Of a DNA stretch of 64,000 nt, positions 51,520-61,683 are shown in pieces. The position numbers and the translations under genes were made by a program. The notes below the pieces were generated by a model. The model was given only the letters and a program-made list of their open reading frames with translations. It had not been told where the DNA came from and searched no databases. The stretch's first letter is position 1. Each line of letters begins with the position of its first letter. This DNA comes from Sphingomonas sanguinis (GTDB taxonomy: Bacteria; Pseudomonadota; Alphaproteobacteria; Sphingomonadales; Sphingomonadaceae), in contig NZ_CP079203.1 of the NCBI RefSeq assembly GCF_019297835.1, forward strand, positions 779,001 to 843,000, written 5' to 3'.

Positions 51520-53586
51520 ATGGATCGCCCCGGCCGGATCATGACCGAGGCCGCGCAGGCCTATAGCTTTTCGCGCCGTGCCTTCGTGCTGGGCGCGGCC
51601 CAGGCGGGTGTCGGCCTGATGCTCGCCGGGCGGATGGCGTGGCTGTCGATCGCGCAGAACGAAAAGTACAACCTTCTCTCCGAGAGCAACCGCGTCAACA
51701 CGACGATGATCCCGCCGCGACGCGGCTGGCTGATCGACCGGCATGGCATGCCCATCGCCAACAACCGGACGGACTTCCGCGTCGACATCATCCCCGACCG
51801 GCTGGAGGACAAGGACCGGGTGCTGGAACTGCTCCGCCGGATCCTGAAACTGGACGACGAGGCGATGAACCGCATCCGCCTCGACCTGGAACATGCCGCG
51901 GGTTTCCAGCCGGTGCAGGTCGCCGAGCGGCTCGACTGGGAACGCTTCGCGGCGGTTAGCGTCCGCCTGCCCGAGTTGCCGGGCGTCCAGCCTACGCGCG
52001 GCTTTGCCCGCTTCTACCCCGCAGGTCCCGCCGTTGCGCACCTGACCGGCTATGTCGGCACGCCCACCGCCGAGCAGTTCAAGGCGACGCATGACCAGTT
52101 GCTCGTCACCCCCGGCTTCAAGCTGGGCAAGGACGGGCTGGAAAAGATGCTGGAGCCGTATTTGCGCGGCAAGCCCGGTGCCAAGCGCGTCGAAGTGACC
52201 GCGCGGGGAAAGGTCGTGGCCGAGTTGGCCACCCGCCCCGACACACCCGGCAAGAATATCCGCCTGACCATAGATGCGGGGCTGCAGGAATATGCCGCGC
52301 GCCGCCTGGGCACCAATTCGGGGTCGGCGGTGGTGCTCGACTGCCGCACCGGCGAGACGCTGGCGATGGTGTCGATGCCCGCCTATGACCCCAACAGCTT
52401 CTCCGATGGGATCAGCCATCTCGAATGGTCGATGCTGTCGGAAAACGATCACGTGCCCTTGATGAACAAGGTCACGCAGGGGCTGTATCCGCCCGGCTCG
52501 ACCGTCAAGCCGATGAACGGTCTGGCGCTGCTGGAGGCGGGCGTCGGGGCGAACGATCGGGTGCTCTGCACCGGCGCGATGCGGGTCGGGACCGGTGTTT
52601 TCCACTGCCACAAAAAGGGCGGGCACGGCGCGCTCAACTTGAAGGGCGCGATCGAGCAGAGCTGCGACATCTATTTCTACGAGATGATCCGGCGCATGGG
52701 TTATGACCGGATCGCGCCGATCGCGCGGATGGTCGGGCTGGGCCAGAAATTCGACCTGCCGCTGAGCACCCAGCGTTACGGCACCGTGCCAGATGCGGCG
52801 TGGAAGCTGAAGAAATACAAGACGAAATGGACCGTCGCCGATGGCCTGAACGCCTCGATCGGTCAGGGCTATGTGCTGGCCAATCCGCTGCAGCTGGCGG
52901 TAATGGCGGCGCGGCTCGCGTCCGGGCGGCATCTTCAGCCCAGCATGCTCGCGCATCAGGTTCATCTCGATGCCCCCGCCCTGCCCGTTGCCTCCGAGCA
53001 TCTGGCGGTGGTGCGCGATGCCATGTTCGGCGTGGTCAACCAGGGCGGCACCGGCGGTGCGGCGCGGATGCTGGTGCCCGGCGTCAGCCTGGCGGCCAAG
53101 ACCGGCACCGCGCAGGTCCGCCGGATCACCATGGCCGAGCGGCGCATGGGAGTGCTGAAGAACGGACAACTGCCCTTCAAGCTGCGCGATCACGCGCTGC
53201 TCGTCTGTTTCGCGCCCGCCGACAATCCCCGCTACGCCGCCGCCGTCGTGCTGGAGCATAACGGCCATACCGTGCGCAATCTCGACGCGCCGCTGATCGG
53301 GCGCGACATCATGACCTATCTGTTCGACCGCGACCGGGCATTGGCCTCGCTGGCGGAAGGCGAACCGACCTGGGGCGGCGACATCGCCACCCGGATGCGC
53401 GCCGAGGAAGCCGCCTACCGCGCGGCGCATGCCCCTCAGCCCGCTGCCGCCGCGACCAAGACCGATGCGGGCGCCGCGACCGACGCCCCCGCCGTCGAGG
53501 CCGCGACCAACGTCTCCGACGCGCAGGCCGAGGCGATGGCGACGCGCGAAACCGATCCTGAAGACGCAGGCGACCCCAATCCATGA
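51520..53586 (+). CDS. mrdA: Penicillin-binding protein 2
   Basis: A 688-residue bitopic transpeptidase of lateral-wall synthesis. One N-terminal helix (RRAFVLGAAQAGVGLMLAGRMAWLS), a pedestal domain (NRVNTTMIPPRRGWLIDRHG), then the transpeptidase domain with the active Ser in GLYPPGSTVKPMNGLALLE (SxxK), the SxN-like motif EQSCDIYFYEM (SCD) and KTGTAQVRR (KTG). The last ~70 residues are an Ala-rich, low-complexity acidic tail. It starts 2 bp after mreD and overlaps rodA by 4 bp. Beta-lactam target; works with RodA. Confidence 0.97.
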   Translation: MDRPGRIMTEAAQAYSFSRRAFVLGAAQAGVGLMLAGRMAWLSIAQNEKYNLLSESNRVNTTMIPPRRGWLIDRHGMPIANNRTDFRVDIIPDRLEDKDRVLELLRRILKLDDEAMNRIRLDLEHAAGFQPVQVAERLDWERFAAVSVRLPELPGVQPTRGFARFYPAGPAVAHLTGYVGTPTAEQFKATHDQLLVTPGFKLGKDGLEKMLEPYLRGKPGAKRVEVTARGKVVAELATRPDTPGKNIRLTIDAGLQEYAARRLGTNSGSAVVLDCRTGETLAMVSMPAYDPNSFSDGISHLEWSMLSENDHVPLMNKVTQGLYPPGSTVKPMNGLALLEAGVGANDRVLCTGAMRVGTGVFHCHKKGGHGALNLKGAIEQSCDIYFYEMIRRMGYDRIAPIARMVGLGQKFDLPLSTQRYGTVPDAAWKLKKYKTKWTVADGLNASIGQGYVLANPLQLAVMAARLASGRHLQPSMLAHQVHLDAPALPVASEHLAVVRDAMFGVVNQGGTGGAARMLVPGVSLAAKTGTAQVRRITMAERRMGVLKNGQLPFKLRDHALLVCFAPADNPRYAAAVVLEHNGHTVRNLDAPLIGRDIMTYLFDRDRALASLAEGEPTWGGDIATRMRAEEAAYRAAHAPQPAAAATKTDAGAATDAPAVEAATNVSDAQAEAMATRETDPEDAGDPNP

Positions 53587-54695
53587 GCGGCCCCCGCATC
53601 ATCCCCGAACCGATCGCGCAGCTGCCCTGGCGGGTCATCCTACTGGTCACCGCCATCGGCTGTTTCGGGCTGGTCGTCCTCTATTCGGCAGCGGGCGGCT
53701 CGCTGACCCCCTGGGCCAAGCCGCAGGGCGTGCGCTTCTTCGTCCTGCTGGCCGGATCGCTAGTGCTGTCGCGCCTGCCGCTCGACCTTTGGCGACGGAT
53801 CGCCATGCCGGGCTATCTGGTGCTGGTCGTCGCCCTGGTACTGGTCGAGTTGCTCGGCGCCGTGCGCGGGGGCAGCCAGCGATGGCTGGACGTCGGCTTC
53901 ATCCGCCTCCAGCCGTCCGAACTGATGAAGCTGTTCATCGTGCTGGGCGCCGCACGCTTCTACGAACTGATGCCGCCGGCCGAGACACGGCGTTTCTCCG
54001 GCATATGGCCCGTCGCGGCGATGATCGCGGTGCCCGCCGCGCTCGTCATGAAGCAGCCCGACCTCGGCACCGCACTGATGATCTGTGCGGGCGGAGCGAC
54101 GGTCATGTTCCTGGCGGGCGTGCCGCTTCGCCTGTTCATCGGCGGGGCAATGGCGCTGGCGGTGGCGGCGCCGCTGGCGGTCAACTTCGTGCTGCACGAT
54201 TATCAGCGCAACCGCGTGCTGATCTTCATGAACCCGGAAAGCGATCCGCTGGGCACCGGCTATCATATCAGCCAGTCCAAGATCGCGATCGGATCGGGTG
54301 GCATCTGGGGCAAGGGCTTCCTGAACGGCACCCAGAGCCATCTCGACTATCTGCCCGAGGGACATACCGACTTCGTCTTCGCCACCATGGCCGAGGAATG
54401 GGGGCTGGTCGGCGGCTGCTTCCTGATCCTGGCCTTCATCCTCGTCATCCGCTGGGGCCTGAACGTCGCGCAGGCGGCGCAGACGCGCTTTGCCCGGCTG
54501 ACGGCGGCGGGGTTGTCGACCACCATCTTCATCTATGTCATGGTCAATCTGATGATGGTCATGGGCCTGGCGCCCGTGGTCGGAATCCCCCTGCCCCTGG
54601 TCAGCTATGGCGGATCGTCGCAGATGACGGTGCTGTTGTGCCTGGGCATCCTGATGGCGATCGACCGCGAAAATCGCCGCCCCGCACGTTGGTAA
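53583..54695 (+). CDS. rodA: Rod-shape-determining glycosyltransferase RodA
   Basis: A 370-residue SEDS-family peptidoglycan polymerase with about ten membrane helices. Conserved blocks: GGSQRWLDVGFIRLQPSELMKLFIVL, MKQPDLGTALMICAGG, NRVLIFMNPESDPLGTGYHISQSKIAIGSGG and GYLPEGHTDFVFATMAEEWGLVGG-like, ending in GIPLPLVSYGGSSQMTVLL. It pairs with PBP2 (overlap 4 bp). Last gene of the operon, 105 bp before tRNA-Lys. Confidence 0.97.
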   Translation: MSGPRIIPEPIAQLPWRVILLVTAIGCFGLVVLYSAAGGSLTPWAKPQGVRFFVLLAGSLVLSRLPLDLWRRIAMPGYLVLVVALVLVELLGAVRGGSQRWLDVGFIRLQPSELMKLFIVLGAARFYELMPPAETRRFSGIWPVAAMIAVPAALVMKQPDLGTALMICAGGATVMFLAGVPLRLFIGGAMALAVAAPLAVNFVLHDYQRNRVLIFMNPESDPLGTGYHISQSKIAIGSGGIWGKGFLNGTQSHLDYLPEGHTDFVFATMAEEWGLVGGCFLILAFILVIRWGLNVAQAAQTRFARLTAAGLSTTIFIYVMVNLMMVMGLAPVVGIPLPLVSYGGSSQMTVLLCLGILMAIDRENRRPARW

Positions 54696-54718
54696 GGCAA
54701 AAATTCGGCAAAAAGCAT

Positions 54719-54746
54719 TTGCAAAGCGGCGGAGGCCTGCTAAAGG
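54719..54746 (+). promoter_or_regulatory. Candidate tRNA-Lys promoter
   Basis: TTGCAA (54719-54724) and TAAAGG (54741-54746) are spaced 16 bp and lie 54 bp before the tRNA. The -10 is weak, so this is tentative; the tRNA might also be read through from rodA. Confidence 0.4.
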
Positions 54747-54800
54747 CGCGCCTCCCGATCACGAGGCGGGCCGCCGGACGGCCTGACGAGCGTGACGAAC

Positions 54801-54876
<76 letters not shown>

Positions 54877-54884
54877 GTTTCTCC

Positions 54885-54912
54885 AACGGCCCTGCAGCGA
54901 TGCGGGGCCGTT
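54885..54912 (+). terminator. Candidate tRNA-Lys terminator
   Basis: AACGGCCC (54885-54892) pairs with GGGCCGTT (54905-54912); GCA/TGC pair inside. There is no clear T-run after it, so it may instead be a processing or partial termination hairpin. Confidence 0.5.
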
Positions 54913-54954
54913 GTGCATTGGGCTCCCATGGCCCTCCAGCGGGATGAAGGATTG

Positions 54955-55317
54955 ATGGCAGGATATAAAGTTCCCGGTTTCGCCGATCGCGCATCGGCTT
55001 CGCGCGACGCAAAGGCCGCCGCGCTGGAAAAGCTGCGCAACAAGGCCGCGCCCGACCCCGAGGTCGTCGCAGCCCGCGCCGCCGCCCGCGCGGCCAAGGA
55101 AGCCGCCGAGGCCGAGCGCCGCGCCGCGCACAAGGCCGCGATCGAGCAGGAAAAGGCCGCCCGTGAGGAAGCCCGCGCCAAGGCGAAGGCCGAGGCCGAG
55201 GCTGCCGCAGAGGCCGCTGCCGCCGCTGCACGCCCGCCGGTGGTCCCCACCGCCGCCGAGCTGAAGGCCGCGCGCGACGCCCGCTACGCCGCTCGCAAGG
55301 CGCGTCAGGGCAAGTGA
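54955..55317 (+). CDS. DUF6481 family protein
   Basis: A 120-residue soluble protein starting MAGYKVPGFADRASASRDAKAAALEKLRNK, the conserved opening of DUF6481. The middle is a highly charged Ala/Lys/Glu-rich helix (about residues 40-95) likely to form a coiled coil, and the C-terminus AAELKAARDARYAARKARQGK is basic. The family has no known function. Start at 54955 rather than the 35 residues further upstream, which overlap the tRNA. It ends in a 4-bp overlap (GTGA) with the next gene. Confidence 0.85.
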   Translation: MAGYKVPGFADRASASRDAKAAALEKLRNKAAPDPEVVAARAAARAAKEAAEAERRAAHKAAIEQEKAAREEARAKAKAEAEAAAEAAAAAARPPVVPTAAELKAARDARYAARKARQGK

Positions 55318-55985
55318 CCCCGCGCGAGCTGCTGGGCATCGCCGAGGTGCCGGGTGGCGAGCCCCTGCGGCTGTTCCGCCGGGGCAAAGACTTCATGATC
55401 GTGCTCGATCGCAATGAACTGATGAGCACGCGCATGAGCGGCTCGGAAGTGGCGCTGGGCACGATGACCTGCGATCGGCTGGGTGGGCGCAGCGCGCCGC
55501 ATCTGCTGATCGGCGGCTATGGCATGGGCTTTACCTTGCGCGCCGTACTGGCCCGGCTGGGCCGCGATGCGCGGGTGACGGTGGCCGAGCTGGTCCCCGG
55601 CATCATCGAATGGGCACGCGGGCCGATGGTCGAGCTGACCGCCGGGTGCCTGGACGATCCGCGCGTGACGCTGGCGATGGGCGATGTCGGCAATGCGATC
55701 TATGCGGGGCGCGGGCAATATGACGCGATCCTGCTAGACGTCGATAATGGCCCCGACGGGCTGACCCGCCCGGCCAATGACGGGCTCTATTCGAACCGGG
55801 GGCTGGACGAGGCACGGGTCGCGCTGCGTCCCGGCGGCGTGCTGGCCATCTGGTCGGCCGCGCCCGACCCGGTCTTTACCCGGCGGCTGTCGCGTGCGGG
55901 ATTCCTGGTCGACGAGGTCAAGGTCCGCGCCCGCGAGAACGGCAAGGGCGCGACCCACACCATCTGGTTCGCGACGCCGCGCTGA
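55314..55985 (+). CDS. Spermidine synthase-like methyltransferase-fold protein
   Basis: A 223-residue Rossmann-fold protein of the spermidine synthase/SAM-binding superfamily. HLLIGGYGMGFTLRAVLARLG is the SAM loop, TVAELVPGIIEWAR holds the acidic residue after beta-2, and ILLDVDNGPDGLTRPANDGLYSNRGLDEARVALRPGGVLAIWSA is the next conserved stretch (LDVDNG rather than the DxxDP of classical enzymes). Aminopropyl transfer is not certain; such proteins often lack the polyamine-binding N-terminal domain. GTG start, coupled to the DUF6481 gene. Confidence 0.8.
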   Translation: MTPRELLGIAEVPGGEPLRLFRRGKDFMIVLDRNELMSTRMSGSEVALGTMTCDRLGGRSAPHLLIGGYGMGFTLRAVLARLGRDARVTVAELVPGIIEWARGPMVELTAGCLDDPRVTLAMGDVGNAIYAGRGQYDAILLDVDNGPDGLTRPANDGLYSNRGLDEARVALRPGGVLAIWSAAPDPVFTRRLSRAGFLVDEVKVRARENGKGATHTIWFATPR

Positions 55986-55998
55986 GATCGCAACGCCG

Positions 55999-56089
55999 CC
56001 CTCACCCTTCCCACCCGCTTAGGCGGGCGGGCCCCTTCCCTCTCCCGATGGGAGAGGGAGGGAGGCGCGAAGCGCCGGAAGGGTGAGGG
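55999..56089. repeat. Nested inverted repeat between the spermidine-synthase-like gene and DUF4169
   Basis: Outer arms CCCTCACCCTTCC (55999-56011) and GGAAGGGTGAGGG (56077-56089) are perfect complements. Inside, CCCTCTCCCGATGGGAGAGGG (56038-56058) is another hairpin. It lies between convergent genes and probably ends both transcripts. Confidence 0.8.
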
Positions 56090-56100
56090 TGTTCGGCAGA

Positions 56101-56277
56101 TCAATCCTCCCGCTTGGCGCCGTCCAGCTCTTTGCGAACCCGCTCCTGCTCCACCGCATCCCGCCACTTTTCGGCCTTAGTCCGTCCGAACCGCACGCGG
56201 TTCTCCGCCGCCTGCTGTTCGGCGGCCTTGCGAGCCAAGCCCTTGCGCGCCTGACGGAAGTTCACGACCTCCCCCAT
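56101..56277 (-). CDS. DUF4169 family protein
   Basis: A 58-residue basic protein: begins MGEVVNFRQARKGLARKAAE, contains AAENRVRFGRTKAEKWRDAVEQ and ends KELDGAKRED. The GEVVNxRxARK opening and the NRxxFGRTKAEK segment are the DUF4169 pattern. Function unknown; the charge pattern suggests a nucleic-acid or ribosome-associated role, which is inference only. Its ATG overlaps the phospholipase D gene's TGA by one base, so it is coupled to it. Confidence 0.8.
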   Translation of the reverse strand: MGEVVNFRQARKGLARKAAEQQAAENRVRFGRTKAEKWRDAVEQERVRKELDGAKRED

Positions 56278-57701
56278 CAGTGCCGCCGCAGCCGCCGGAA
56301 CAGCCCCTTTCGCTGGCTGAACGCCTCAAACATCTCGTCCGGGCCTTCGGGGTCAAGCACTTCATTGTCCGCCAGCCATTCCTCGACGCTAGACAGGTCC
56401 GGCACCTCATAGGGGCGCAGGCTCCGCCCTGCCTTCCCGCGCAGCGCCTCGACCGCGGCGATCAGGGAGCCGGTGCGGGCGACGGCATCGCCGACCAGCC
56501 TGGGCGCGATGCCCAGATGCTCGCCCAGCAGATCGTCCCGGATCGCCGCGATCCGCCGCCCGGCGGGGCTGTCCGCTTCGACCGCGATCGCCAGGTCGCA
56601 TTCGGTATCCAGCCGCATGGATCGATTGTTCAGGTTGGACGAGCCCAGCCGGAAGACCTGGTCGTCGGAGATCAGGATCTTGGCATGGCAATAGATCGCC
56701 TCGCCCCCGGCGGTGAAGGGATGATAAAGCCGCAGCCGCCCATGCCGGTCGCGCCGCCGCAACGCCTCGACCAGCCGGGCGCGGGCGGTGTCCATCGCGA
56801 TGGGCTCCAGCCAGCCTTGCGCGGTCAACGGGTTGATGATGACGAATTCCGGGCCATCCTCTTCGTCCAGCCGCCGGGCGATCGCCTCGGCCACCCGGCG
56901 CGAGGCGAAATACTGGCTCTCGATATACACGTAGCGCTCGGCCCGTGCGATCTGGGCGAGGAACAACGCCTCATTCTCATGGACCGGGGTTTGATCGTCC
57001 ATTTCCGGCATGGTGCGGGCGATGGCCACCGGCTGGTTGGTGAAGTCGGGCTCCAACCCTTCCGGCCAGCAGCTTGCCCCCGGCACGGCAGCCCCCATCG
57101 GCTTGCCGCCTGCCGCATGCCAGCGCTCGCGGAACAGCTCGCCCAGCGCGTGCGTCACCGGGCCTTCCACCGCGCTGATCGCGTCGTGCCAGGGCTTGTA
57201 GGGCTGGCCGCCGGGCCGCTTGCGACCGGGATCGTCATCGCGATGCTCGCGCGTATCCCAGCGCTCGCTGGTCATGTCGATGCCGCCGCAAAAGGCGAGC
57301 TGGTCGTCGATGATGACGATCTTCTGGTGATGCGAGGCGGCGATCGGGTGATGGCCGTCCAGCTTGGTATGGATGCGCTTGTGCGCCATCCACTTCAGGA
57401 CGGTGAAGAAGGTCCGCCCCCGGAACAGCGACTTGATCGCGCCGGTGTCCCAGCGGAGCAGGAAAATCTCCAGCTCGGGCTGGCGCTGGACGAGCGAGTA
57501 GATGAAGTCGCCGACCGTCTCGCCGGGTGCCTCGTCATGATCCAAGACGATGCGCGCGTCGAAGTCCCAGCCGATCAGCAGGATCTGCCGCCGCGCATTC
57601 AGCATCGCGCGGCGGGCCATCCGGAAATATTCCTCCGCATCGACGATGACTGCCATGCGATCGGCCTGCTCGATCCGCCAGCATTCCTGTCCGACCTTCA
57701 A
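56277..57701 (-). CDS. Phospholipase D family protein (cardiolipin synthase-like)
   Basis: A 474-residue PLD-superfamily enzyme with two HKD motifs: AASHHQKIVIIDDQLAFCGGID (about residues 122-143) and IYCHAKILISDDQVFRLGSSNLNNRS (about 331-356). DPGRKRPGGQPYKPWHDAI and SQYFASRRVAEAIARRL are typical of the group. It could make cardiolipin from two phosphatidylglycerols or act as a phosphodiesterase; no N-terminal membrane helix is seen, which favours a soluble or peripheral enzyme. TTG start 57701, preceded by GGGGAG. Coupled to DUF4169 downstream. Confidence 0.88.
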   Translation of the reverse strand: MKVGQECWRIEQADRMAVIVDAEEYFRMARRAMLNARRQILLIGWDFDARIVLDHDEAPGETVGDFIYSLVQRQPELEIFLLRWDTGAIKSLFRGRTFFTVLKWMAHKRIHTKLDGHHPIAASHHQKIVIIDDQLAFCGGIDMTSERWDTREHRDDDPGRKRPGGQPYKPWHDAISAVEGPVTHALGELFRERWHAAGGKPMGAAVPGASCWPEGLEPDFTNQPVAIARTMPEMDDQTPVHENEALFLAQIARAERYVYIESQYFASRRVAEAIARRLDEEDGPEFVIINPLTAQGWLEPIAMDTARARLVEALRRRDRHGRLRLYHPFTAGGEAIYCHAKILISDDQVFRLGSSNLNNRSMRLDTECDLAIAVEADSPAGRRIAAIRDDLLGEHLGIAPRLVGDAVARTGSLIAAVEALRGKAGRSLRPYEVPDLSSVEEWLADNEVLDPEGPDEMFEAFSQRKGLFRRLRRH

Positions 57702-57810
57702 CGACGATCTCCCCTGTTGACGTCCGCGTCATGCCCCGACGACCCGGCCCTGGCAAATGCCGAAACGGCCAATTCCCGCAAAAGGTCAGGGGATCAAACG
57801 CGAAAAGGGA

Positions 57811-58845
57811 TCAGAAAATGCGGTAGCGGACCGGGCGGATCGACAGCGATTGTCCGGCAGTTGCCTCCTCCGCGACGGGCAAGTCGAAGGTCAAGGGCTC
57901 GGCGATCCCAGCAAGCTCGGCCGTGATCCGGCGGGACCGACCAATGGGGCGGCTCGCCAATATGGTGACGGGCAGTGCGTCGGCGGCGCCCGGCTCGGCC
58001 AGCTCGACATCGTGCGGGCGGATATGAATTTCGCCCCCGCCCTGCCCGCGCGCTTCGTCGGGCACGGTCGCCAGCCCGTCGCCGATAACCGCCGCGCCAT
58101 CCCGCCGCGTGACGGGCAGTCGATTGGTCTCGCCGATGAACGATGACACGAAGGCGGTGGCGGGCGCGCTCTGCACCTCGGCGGGGGTGCCGATCTGCTC
58201 GATCACGCCGCCACGCATCACGACGATGCGGTCGGCAATCTCCAGCGCCTCTTCCTGGTCATGCGTCACGAATATCGAGGTCAGCCCGGTCTCGTCATGG
58301 ATGCGCCGCAGCCAGCCGCGCAAGTCCTTGCGCACCTGCGCGTCGAGCGCGCCGAACGGCTCGTCGAGCAGCAACAGGCGCGGCTCGATGGCAAGCGCGC
58401 GGGCCAGCGCCACACGCTGACGCTGGCCGCCCGACAGCTGCGCGGGGTAACGATCGCCCAATTGCGGCAATTGGATCAATTCCAGCAGCTCTGCGACCTT
58501 ATTGGCGATCGCGGCCTTGGCGGGCCGGTCGCGCCGCTTGCGCACCGTCAGGCCGAAGGCGATGTTGTCGGCGACCGTCATGTGGCGGAACAGCGCATAA
58601 TTCTGAAACACGAAACCGATCCGCCGCTCGGCGGCCGGGGTGCCGGTCATGTCCTGCCCGTCGAACAGGACATGCCCCTCATCAGCGAAGTCCAGCCCCG
58701 CTATGGTCCTGAGCAGCGTGGTCTTGCCCGAACCCGACGGACCCAGCAACGCCAGGAACTCGCCCGGTTTAGTCTCCAGCGTCACGCGGTCCAGCGCGGT
58801 GAAACCGCCGAACCGGCGGGAGATATTGTCGACGACGATGCTCAA
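57811..58845 (-). CDS. cysA: Sulfate/thiosulfate ABC transporter ATP-binding protein
   Basis: A 344-residue ATPase energising the sulfate importer. Walker A is [25 protein letters not shown], signature [15 protein letters not shown], Walker [14 protein letters not shown]-loop [16 protein letters not shown]. The C-terminal ~120 residues form the regulatory domain ([15 protein letters not shown]). Start TTG 58845 overlaps cysW (TTGA); the longer frame upstream is not used. Last gene of sbp-cysT-cysW-cysA. Confidence 0.96.
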   Translation of the reverse strand: MSIVVDNISRRFGGFTALDRVTLETKPGEFLALLGPSGSGKTTLLRTIAGLDFADEGHVLFDGQDMTGTPAAERRIGFVFQNYALFRHMTVADNIAFGLTVRKRRDRPAKAAIANKVAELLELIQLPQLGDRYPAQLSGGQRQRVALARALAIEPRLLLLDEPFGALDAQVRKDLRGWLRRIHDETGLTSIFVTHDQEEALEIADRIVVMRGGVIEQIGTPAEVQSAPATAFVSSFIGETNRLPVTRRDGAAVIGDGLATVPDEARGQGGGEIHIRPHDVELAEPGAADALPVTILASRPIGRSRRITAELAGIAEPLTFDLPVAEEATAGQSLSIRPVRYRIF

Positions 58846-59687
58846 TGCGCGGCTCCCGCCCGATGGATGCCGAAACGCCATTCCAGCACGGTCTTCACTC
58901 CCAAGGTCACCAGCGCAAGCGAGGCGAGCAGGGACGCCACCGCGAACGCGCCGACAAAGTCATATTCATTGTACAGGATTTCGACGTGCAGCGGCATGGT
59001 GTTGGTCAACCCCCGGATATGCCCCGACACCACCGACACCGCGCCGAACTCGCCCATCGCGCGGGCGTTGCAGAGCAGCACCCCGTAAAGCAGGCCCCAG
59101 CGGATATTGGGAAGCGTGACATGCCAGAAAATCTGCCACCCATTCGCACCCAGCGAGCGCGCCGCTTCCTCATCGTCGCGGCCCTGCTCGGCCATCAGCG
59201 GGATCAGTTCGCGCGCCACGAAGGGGAAGGTCACGAACACCGTCGCCAGCACGATGCCTGGCACCGCGAAGATGATCCGCACCCCATGCTCGGTCAGCCA
59301 CGGCCCCAGCCATCCTTGCGCCCCGAAAAGCAGCACGAAGATCAGGCCGGACACCACCGGCGACACCGAAAAAGGCAGTTCTATCAGTGAGATGAGCAGG
59401 CTTTTTCCACGAAAGTCGAACTTCGCGATCGCCCAGGACGCCGCCACCCCGAACACCGCGTTGATCGGCACCGAGATGGCGGCCACCAGCAGGGTCAGGC
59501 GGATCGCCGCCAGCGCATCCGGGTCGACCAGCGCGTCGAAGAAGACCCTCCATCCCTTCGCAAGAGCGCCCGCGAAGACCATGACCAAGGGCAGGAACAG
59601 GAACAATGCTAGAAACAGAAAACCGACACCGATCAGCGCCCGCCGCGCCCAGGGGCTTTCGATGGTCGTAGGGTTGGAATTGCTCAT
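58842..59687 (-). CDS. cysW: Sulfate ABC transporter permease CysW
   Basis: A 281-residue inner-membrane permease with six predicted helices starting [24 protein letters not shown]. The coupling motif [44 protein letters not shown] (EAA loop) contacts Cys[21 protein letters not shown] follows. Start MSNSNPTT at 59687 overlaps cysT by 4 bp. Confidence 0.95.
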   Translation of the reverse strand: MSNSNPTTIESPWARRALIGVGFLFLALFLFLPLVMVFAGALAKGWRVFFDALVDPDALAAIRLTLLVAAISVPINAVFGVAASWAIAKFDFRGKSLLISLIELPFSVSPVVSGLIFVLLFGAQGWLGPWLTEHGVRIIFAVPGIVLATVFVTFPFVARELIPLMAEQGRDDEEAARSLGANGWQIFWHVTLPNIRWGLLYGVLLCNARAMGEFGAVSVVSGHIRGLTNTMPLHVEILYNEYDFVGAFAVASLLASLALVTLGVKTVLEWRFGIHRAGAAH

Positions 59688-60514
59688 CGCGTTCCCCGCT
59701 TGGCGCGCCACGCCTGGAGCAGATTGACGAACAACAGCATCGCGAAGGACAGGACCAGCATCACACAGGCGATGGCGGTCGCACCATTATAGTCGAACTG
59801 CTCCAACTGAGTAATGATCAGCAGCGGCGCGATCTCCGACTTGAAGGGCATGTTGCCCGCGATGAAGATGATCGAGCCATATTCTCCCACCCCCCGCGCA
59901 AAGGCGAGTGCGAAGCCGGTCAGCAAAGCCGGGGCAATGGCGGGCAGGATCACCCGGCCAAAGGTCTGCAAACGGGAGGCGCCAAGCGTCGCGGCGGCCT
60001 CCTCCACATCGCGACCCAGATCGGCGAGAACTGGTTGAACCGAGCGAACAATGAACGGCAAACCAATGAAAACAAGGGCAATTGTTACACCCAGAGGCGT
60101 ATAGGCGACCTTGATCCCGAGCGGCGTCAGCAGCGACCCGACCCAGCCATTTTCCGAATAGAGCGACACGAGCGCGATGCCCGCCACCGCCGTCGGCAAC
60201 GCGAAGGGCAGGTCCACCGCCGCGTCGATCAGCTTCTTGCCCGGAAACTCATAGCGGACGAGGATCCAGGCGATGAGCAGCCCGAACACCGCATTGATCG
60301 CCGCCGCCGCCAGTGCCGCGCCGAAACTCAGGCGATAAGCGGCCAGCGCGCGCGGTGACAGCCCGACTTCGGCAAAGCCGTCCCAGCCCATGCCCGCCGC
60401 CCGGATGACGAGCGCCGACAACGGGACCAGCACCACCAGCCCGAGCCAGAAAATGGTCATGCCCATGGTCAGGCCGAAGCCCGGCAGCGCCGAGCGGCGC
60501 TTCCTCCGCAACAC
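59684..60514 (-). CDS. cysT: Sulfate ABC transporter permease CysT
   Basis: A 276-residue permease, partner of CysW. It begins LRRKRRSALPGFGLTMGMTIFWLGLVVLVPLSALVIRAA; the family block LPFALPTAVAGIALVSLYSENGWVG and the EAA loop DVEEAAATLGASRLQTFGRVILPAIAPALLTGFALAFARGVGEYGS are clear. GTG start (60514), five bp after the sbp stop. Overlaps cysW by 4 bp. Confidence 0.95.
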   Translation of the reverse strand: MLRRKRRSALPGFGLTMGMTIFWLGLVVLVPLSALVIRAAGMGWDGFAEVGLSPRALAAYRLSFGAALAAAAINAVFGLLIAWILVRYEFPGKKLIDAAVDLPFALPTAVAGIALVSLYSENGWVGSLLTPLGIKVAYTPLGVTIALVFIGLPFIVRSVQPVLADLGRDVEEAAATLGASRLQTFGRVILPAIAPALLTGFALAFARGVGEYGSIIFIAGNMPFKSEIAPLLIITQLEQFDYNGATAIACVMLVLSFAMLLFVNLLQAWRAKRGTR

Positions 60515-60519
60515 CGTGA

Positions 60520-61551
60520 TCAGCGCCGCTTGGCCTGGCTGCCATAAATGGCGTCGAACACCCCGCCATCCGCGAAGAACCGCTTCTGCGCCGCCGCCCA
60601 GCCGCCGAAATCCTGGATCGTCACCATGTCCAGCTTCGGGAAGGTCGCGGCATGCTTGGCCAGCACCGCCTGGTCGCGCGGGCGATAGAAGTTGCGCGCG
60701 GCGATCTCCTGGCCTTCCGGCGTATAGAGGAACTTCAGATATTCGGTCGCGACCTGTTCGGTCCCATGCGCCTTGGCATTGGCATCGACCACTGCAACCG
60801 GCGGTTCGGCCAGGATCGAGATGGACGGCGCCACGATGTCGAACTTGCCCGCGCCCAGTTCCTTCTCCGAGAGCAGCGCCTCATTCTCCCAGGCGATCAG
60901 CACATCGCCCAGCCCCCGCTCGACAAAGGTCGTCGTCGCCCCGCGCGCGCCCGAGTCCAGCACGGGCACATGGCTATAGAGGTCGGCGACATATTTCTGC
61001 GCCGCCGCATCCGAACCGCCAGCCTTCTTGCCATAGGCCCAGGCCGCCAGGAAGTTCCAACGCGCGCCGCCGCTCGTCTTCGGGCTCGGCGTGATGACCT
61101 GCACGCCCGGCTTCACCAGATCGGCCCAGTCGCGAATGCCCTTCGGGTTGCCTTTGCGGACCAGGAACACAATCGTCGAGGTATAGGGCGCGCTATTGTC
61201 CGGCAGGCGGGTCTGCCAGTTGGCGGGCAGCAGCTTGGCCCGCTCGGCGATCGCGTCGATGTCATAGGCCAGCGCCAGCGTCACCACATCGGCGGACAGC
61301 CCGTCGATCACCGAGCGCGACTGCTTGCCCGATCCGCCATGACTCATGCGGAACGACACGGTCTTGCCGGTCTTGGCCTGATAATCCTTGGCGAAGGCGG
61401 CGTTGACATCCTTGTACAGCTCGCGCGTCGGATCATAGCTGACGTTCAGCAGCTCGACCGTGCCCTTGCCGTTGCCGCCGCCCGAACAGCCGGACAGACC
61501 GACCGTACCGATCATCAATGCGGCCAACATGGCCGGAAATGGTGCTCGCAT
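60520..61551 (-). CDS. sbp: Sulfate ABC transporter substrate-binding protein
   Basis: A 343-residue periplasmic sulfate binder of the Sbp/CysP class. It begins [26 protein letters not shown]: a lipoprotein signal with lipobox LSGC, so the protein is probably anchored rather than free. [22 protein letters not shown] and [26 protein letters not shown] bind sulfate (SGK loop); [27 protein letters not shown] completes the family pattern. The start at 61551 has GGGACGG upstream; the much longer frame is not coding. First gene of the operon. Confidence 0.95.
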   Translation of the reverse strand: MRAPFPAMLAALMIGTVGLSGCSGGGNGKGTVELLNVSYDPTRELYKDVNAAFAKDYQAKTGKTVSFRMSHGGSGKQSRSVIDGLSADVVTLALAYDIDAIAERAKLLPANWQTRLPDNSAPYTSTIVFLVRKGNPKGIRDWADLVKPGVQVITPSPKTSGGARWNFLAAWAYGKKAGGSDAAAQKYVADLYSHVPVLDSGARGATTTFVERGLGDVLIAWENEALLSEKELGAGKFDIVAPSISILAEPPVAVVDANAKAHGTEQVATEYLKFLYTPEGQEIAARNFYRPRDQAVLAKHAATFPKLDMVTIQDFGGWAAAQKRFFADGGVFDAIYGSQAKRR

Positions 61552-61683
61552 CTGGATCCGTCCCTTTCGTTTCGGCGCGTAACCTATCTCGATCCCCCTG
61601 ATAGGAAATGCCGTAAAGCTTGGGACGCACAAAGCCCTGCTTTTGCTCCCTCGATCCTGACAGAAGCCCGTTCCGGCCCTGCC

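Noticed and set aside
54955..55317. Ala/Lys-rich ORF considered as a histone H1-like or TolA-like protein
   Set aside because: Its opening MAGYKVPGFADR matches DUF6481; the composition alone caused the resemblance.
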